Shown here piece after piece: positions 31,350-32,745 of a stretch of DNA of 32,745 bases. Position 1 is the stretch's first letter. Every line of letters starts with the position of its first letter. The stretch is from an uncultured Eubacteriales bacterium. Lineage in GTDB: Bacteria > Bacillota > Clostridia > Oscillospirales > Butyricicoccaceae. The position numbers and the translations under genes were made by a program. The DNA is taken from positions 1-32,745 of the forward strand of contig CAKTWY010000004.1 of assembly GCA_934630445.1 (NCBI GenBank), in the 5' to 3' direction. Under the pieces are notes generated by a model. It made no database searches. It was not told the DNA's origin and worked only from the letters and a program-made list of their open reading frames with translations.

Positions 31350-32741
31350 TTATCCTCTTCTGAGGACCTTTCTCGCCATGCCAAACAGGCTCGGAAGATT
31401 AACAAGCGTAATCAAAAGCGTCAGGCCGATCTCGATGGGCAGCCAATACGGCACTTCAAAAATCATAATAAAACTCTGCGCCGTCACGATCAGCGTGTTC
31501 AGCACAAGCGGGCCCATCCGATAGCGGATGCGGATAAAGCGCCTGGATGTCACAGCGCGGACGAAAAACATCAACACATATGCTGCAAGTGTCGCGGCGA
31601 TTGCGCCCTGCACGCCGTACTTCGGAATCCAAAGCAAATTCAGTGCAATATTTGCCAGTGCACCCGCAACCATGGTCCAGAGCGTATAGCCGCTTTTTTT
31701 GTACACCATATACACGCTTCCAAGGAACGAAGAGAAGCAGGATATTGTCGTCGCGACCACAAGAAATGGGATATAGCGCCACGAAACATAGTATGACGGC
31801 GCAGCGAGCAGCGTGGTCGTCAGCTTGGCTGTAATAATCAGATACGATGAAGCGGTGAAAGCAACCGCCTGATAGGCATGAAACACCTTTGAATAAAAGC
31901 GGGCCAGGTCTCCCCCGCCTTCTTCCTTGACGGCAGATATCTGCCAGGCGTCGCTGAAGATCCCTGCAATGATAACCATGACAGTCGGAATCTTATTTGC
32001 GACCGCATAGAGTCCGTTTTCCGCCGTTCCCAGCACATAGGTGATCACATACCGGTCGGAAAGCGACACCACCCAGTTGCAGACCGTCGTAGGGATCAGC
32101 GGCAGCGAATAGAGCAGCATATCTTTGGCACATATTTTTGATATCGCACGAAGGCTGACGTAGCGGTCAAGCCGCATAAAGAAAAATAAAAACACCACAG
32201 AAATGGCGTCGGACAAAACGGAAGCGAGCACGTACCCCGTCACGCCCAGCTTGAAAACCGCCAGAAACAGGATATTCAGCAGGATCATCAGGATGGTGCG
32301 CAAAATACCGTCCAATGCATACAGCCGCGAGTAACCGATCGAACGGATGAAATAAATACACAGGGTGTTTAAGTTTGAACAGATGACAAAAAGCAGGATC
32401 AGCCATGTATACCCCTTGAGCAGTTCGACCCGCTCGAGAAATACACTCAGCACCCCTGTCAGCGCAAAGCCGCCTAAAATCGCAAACAACCCAATGGAAA
32501 ATACTTCGCTTTTGTTGCTCTTTTTTTCAAGTGCAAACCGGATCACCGCGTTGTTGATCCCCAGCGATGCAATCGGTATCAACAGATTCGCCGTCTGCAC
32601 GATAATATCGACCGTTCCGTATTCGCTGCTCGACAGGATGCGCGTATAAAACGGCATCAGGAAAAAAACAAGAAGTTTTGAACTAAACGTTCCGATCGCA
32701 AAGATCATTGTATTTGCCGCGAGTTTTTTATATTTATTCAA
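31350..32741 (-). CDS. Polysaccharide flippase (Wzx-like), start at the window edge
   Basis: Membrane flippase for lipid-linked oligosaccharides, at least 463 aa, with about 14 hydrophobic segments. The N-terminus NKYKKLAANTMIFAIGTFSSKLL and PFYTRILSSSEYGTVDI are typical of this family in Firmicutes. The first codon that fits is TTG 32741, only four bases from the right edge, so the ribosome binding site is not visible and a start outside the window cannot be excluded. It is different in sequence from the flippase at 17708 and probably belongs to another polysaccharide cluster to the right. Confidence 0.88.
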   Translation of the reverse strand: MNKYKKLAANTMIFAIGTFSSKLLVFFLMPFYTRILSSSEYGTVDIIVQTANLLIPIASLGINNAVIRFALEKKSNKSEVFSIGLFAILGGFALTGVLSVFLERVELLKGYTWLILLFVICSNLNTLCIYFIRSIGYSRLYALDGILRTILMILLNILFLAVFKLGVTGYVLASVLSDAISVVFLFFFMRLDRYVSLRAISKICAKDMLLYSLPLIPTTVCNWVVSLSDRYVITYVLGTAENGLYAVANKIPTVMVIIAGIFSDAWQISAVKEEGGGDLARFYSKVFHAYQAVAFTASSYLIITAKLTTTLLAAPSYYVSWRYIPFLVVATTISCFSSFLGSVYMVYKKSGYTLWTMVAGALANIALNLLWIPKYGVQGAIAATLAAYVLMFFVRAVTSRRFIRIRYRMGPLVLNTLIVTAQSFIMIFEVPYWLPIEIGLTLLITLVNLPSLFGMARKVLRRG

Positions 32742-32745
32742 TGGG

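Noticed and set aside
1..32745. CRISPR arrays, tRNA or rRNA genes, transposases, phage genes
   Set aside because: No regularly spaced repeats, no RNA gene motifs and no recombinase or transposase-like proteins were seen on either strand.

Overview
The window looks like a chromosomal segment of an anaerobic, moderately GC-rich Firmicute of class Clostridia. The pointers are a short-form HisG with a separate HisZ, separate hisI and hisE, a complete V/A-type ATPase operon in the Enterococcus hirae ntp order, a CsaB-type pyruvyltransferase, and strong AGGAGG-like ribosome binding sites. An affiliation near Christensenellales or Oscillospirales is only a guess. There is no sign of a plasmid, phage, insertion sequence or CRISPR array.

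Layout: (1) 37-4390, minus strand, is a catabolic cluster: an MttB-superfamily methyltransferase, a family 4 glycosidase and a sugar-binding lipoprotein, whose ABC permeases probably lie beyond the left edge. A divergent AraC regulator (4481-5314, plus) faces it across a short promoter region. (2) 5521-5561 is a strong bidirectional terminator. (3) 5654-13862, minus strand, is one long histidine operon, hisZ-G-D-C-B-H-A-F-I-E, ending in a HAD phosphatase. The genes overlap or nearly touch. It has a single good sigma-A promoter whose -10 lies in an 18-bp inverted repeat. No classical histidinol-phosphatase is present, so the HAD protein is a candidate for that step. (4) 14032-21314 is a cell-surface polysaccharide locus. 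A TuaH-like glycosyltransferase and a GT4-CsaB fusion protein are on the minus strand. A flippase, a DUF4330 membrane protein and an O-antigen ligase/polymerase-like protein are on the plus strand. Together they suggest assembly and pyruvylation of a secondary cell-wall polymer of the kind that anchors SLH-domain proteins. (5) 21397-22278 is an SPL-family radical SAM protein of unknown function. (6) 22502-31259, plus strand, is the nine-gene V/A-ATPase operon (ntpF-I-K-E-C-G-A-B-D naming). Its proteolipid keeps all the sodium-binding residues of E. hirae NtpK, so sodium coupling is predicted. A terminator closes it at 31274-31308. (7) 31350-32741, minus strand, is a second Wzx-type flippase at the right edge.

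The points most worth a second look are the MttB-GH4-AraC catabolic cluster, the GT4-CsaB fusion beside DUF4330 and a ligase, the HAD phosphatase in the his operon, the operator-like repeat at the his promoter, and the hairpin-rich spacer and non-ATG starts inside the ATPase operon.
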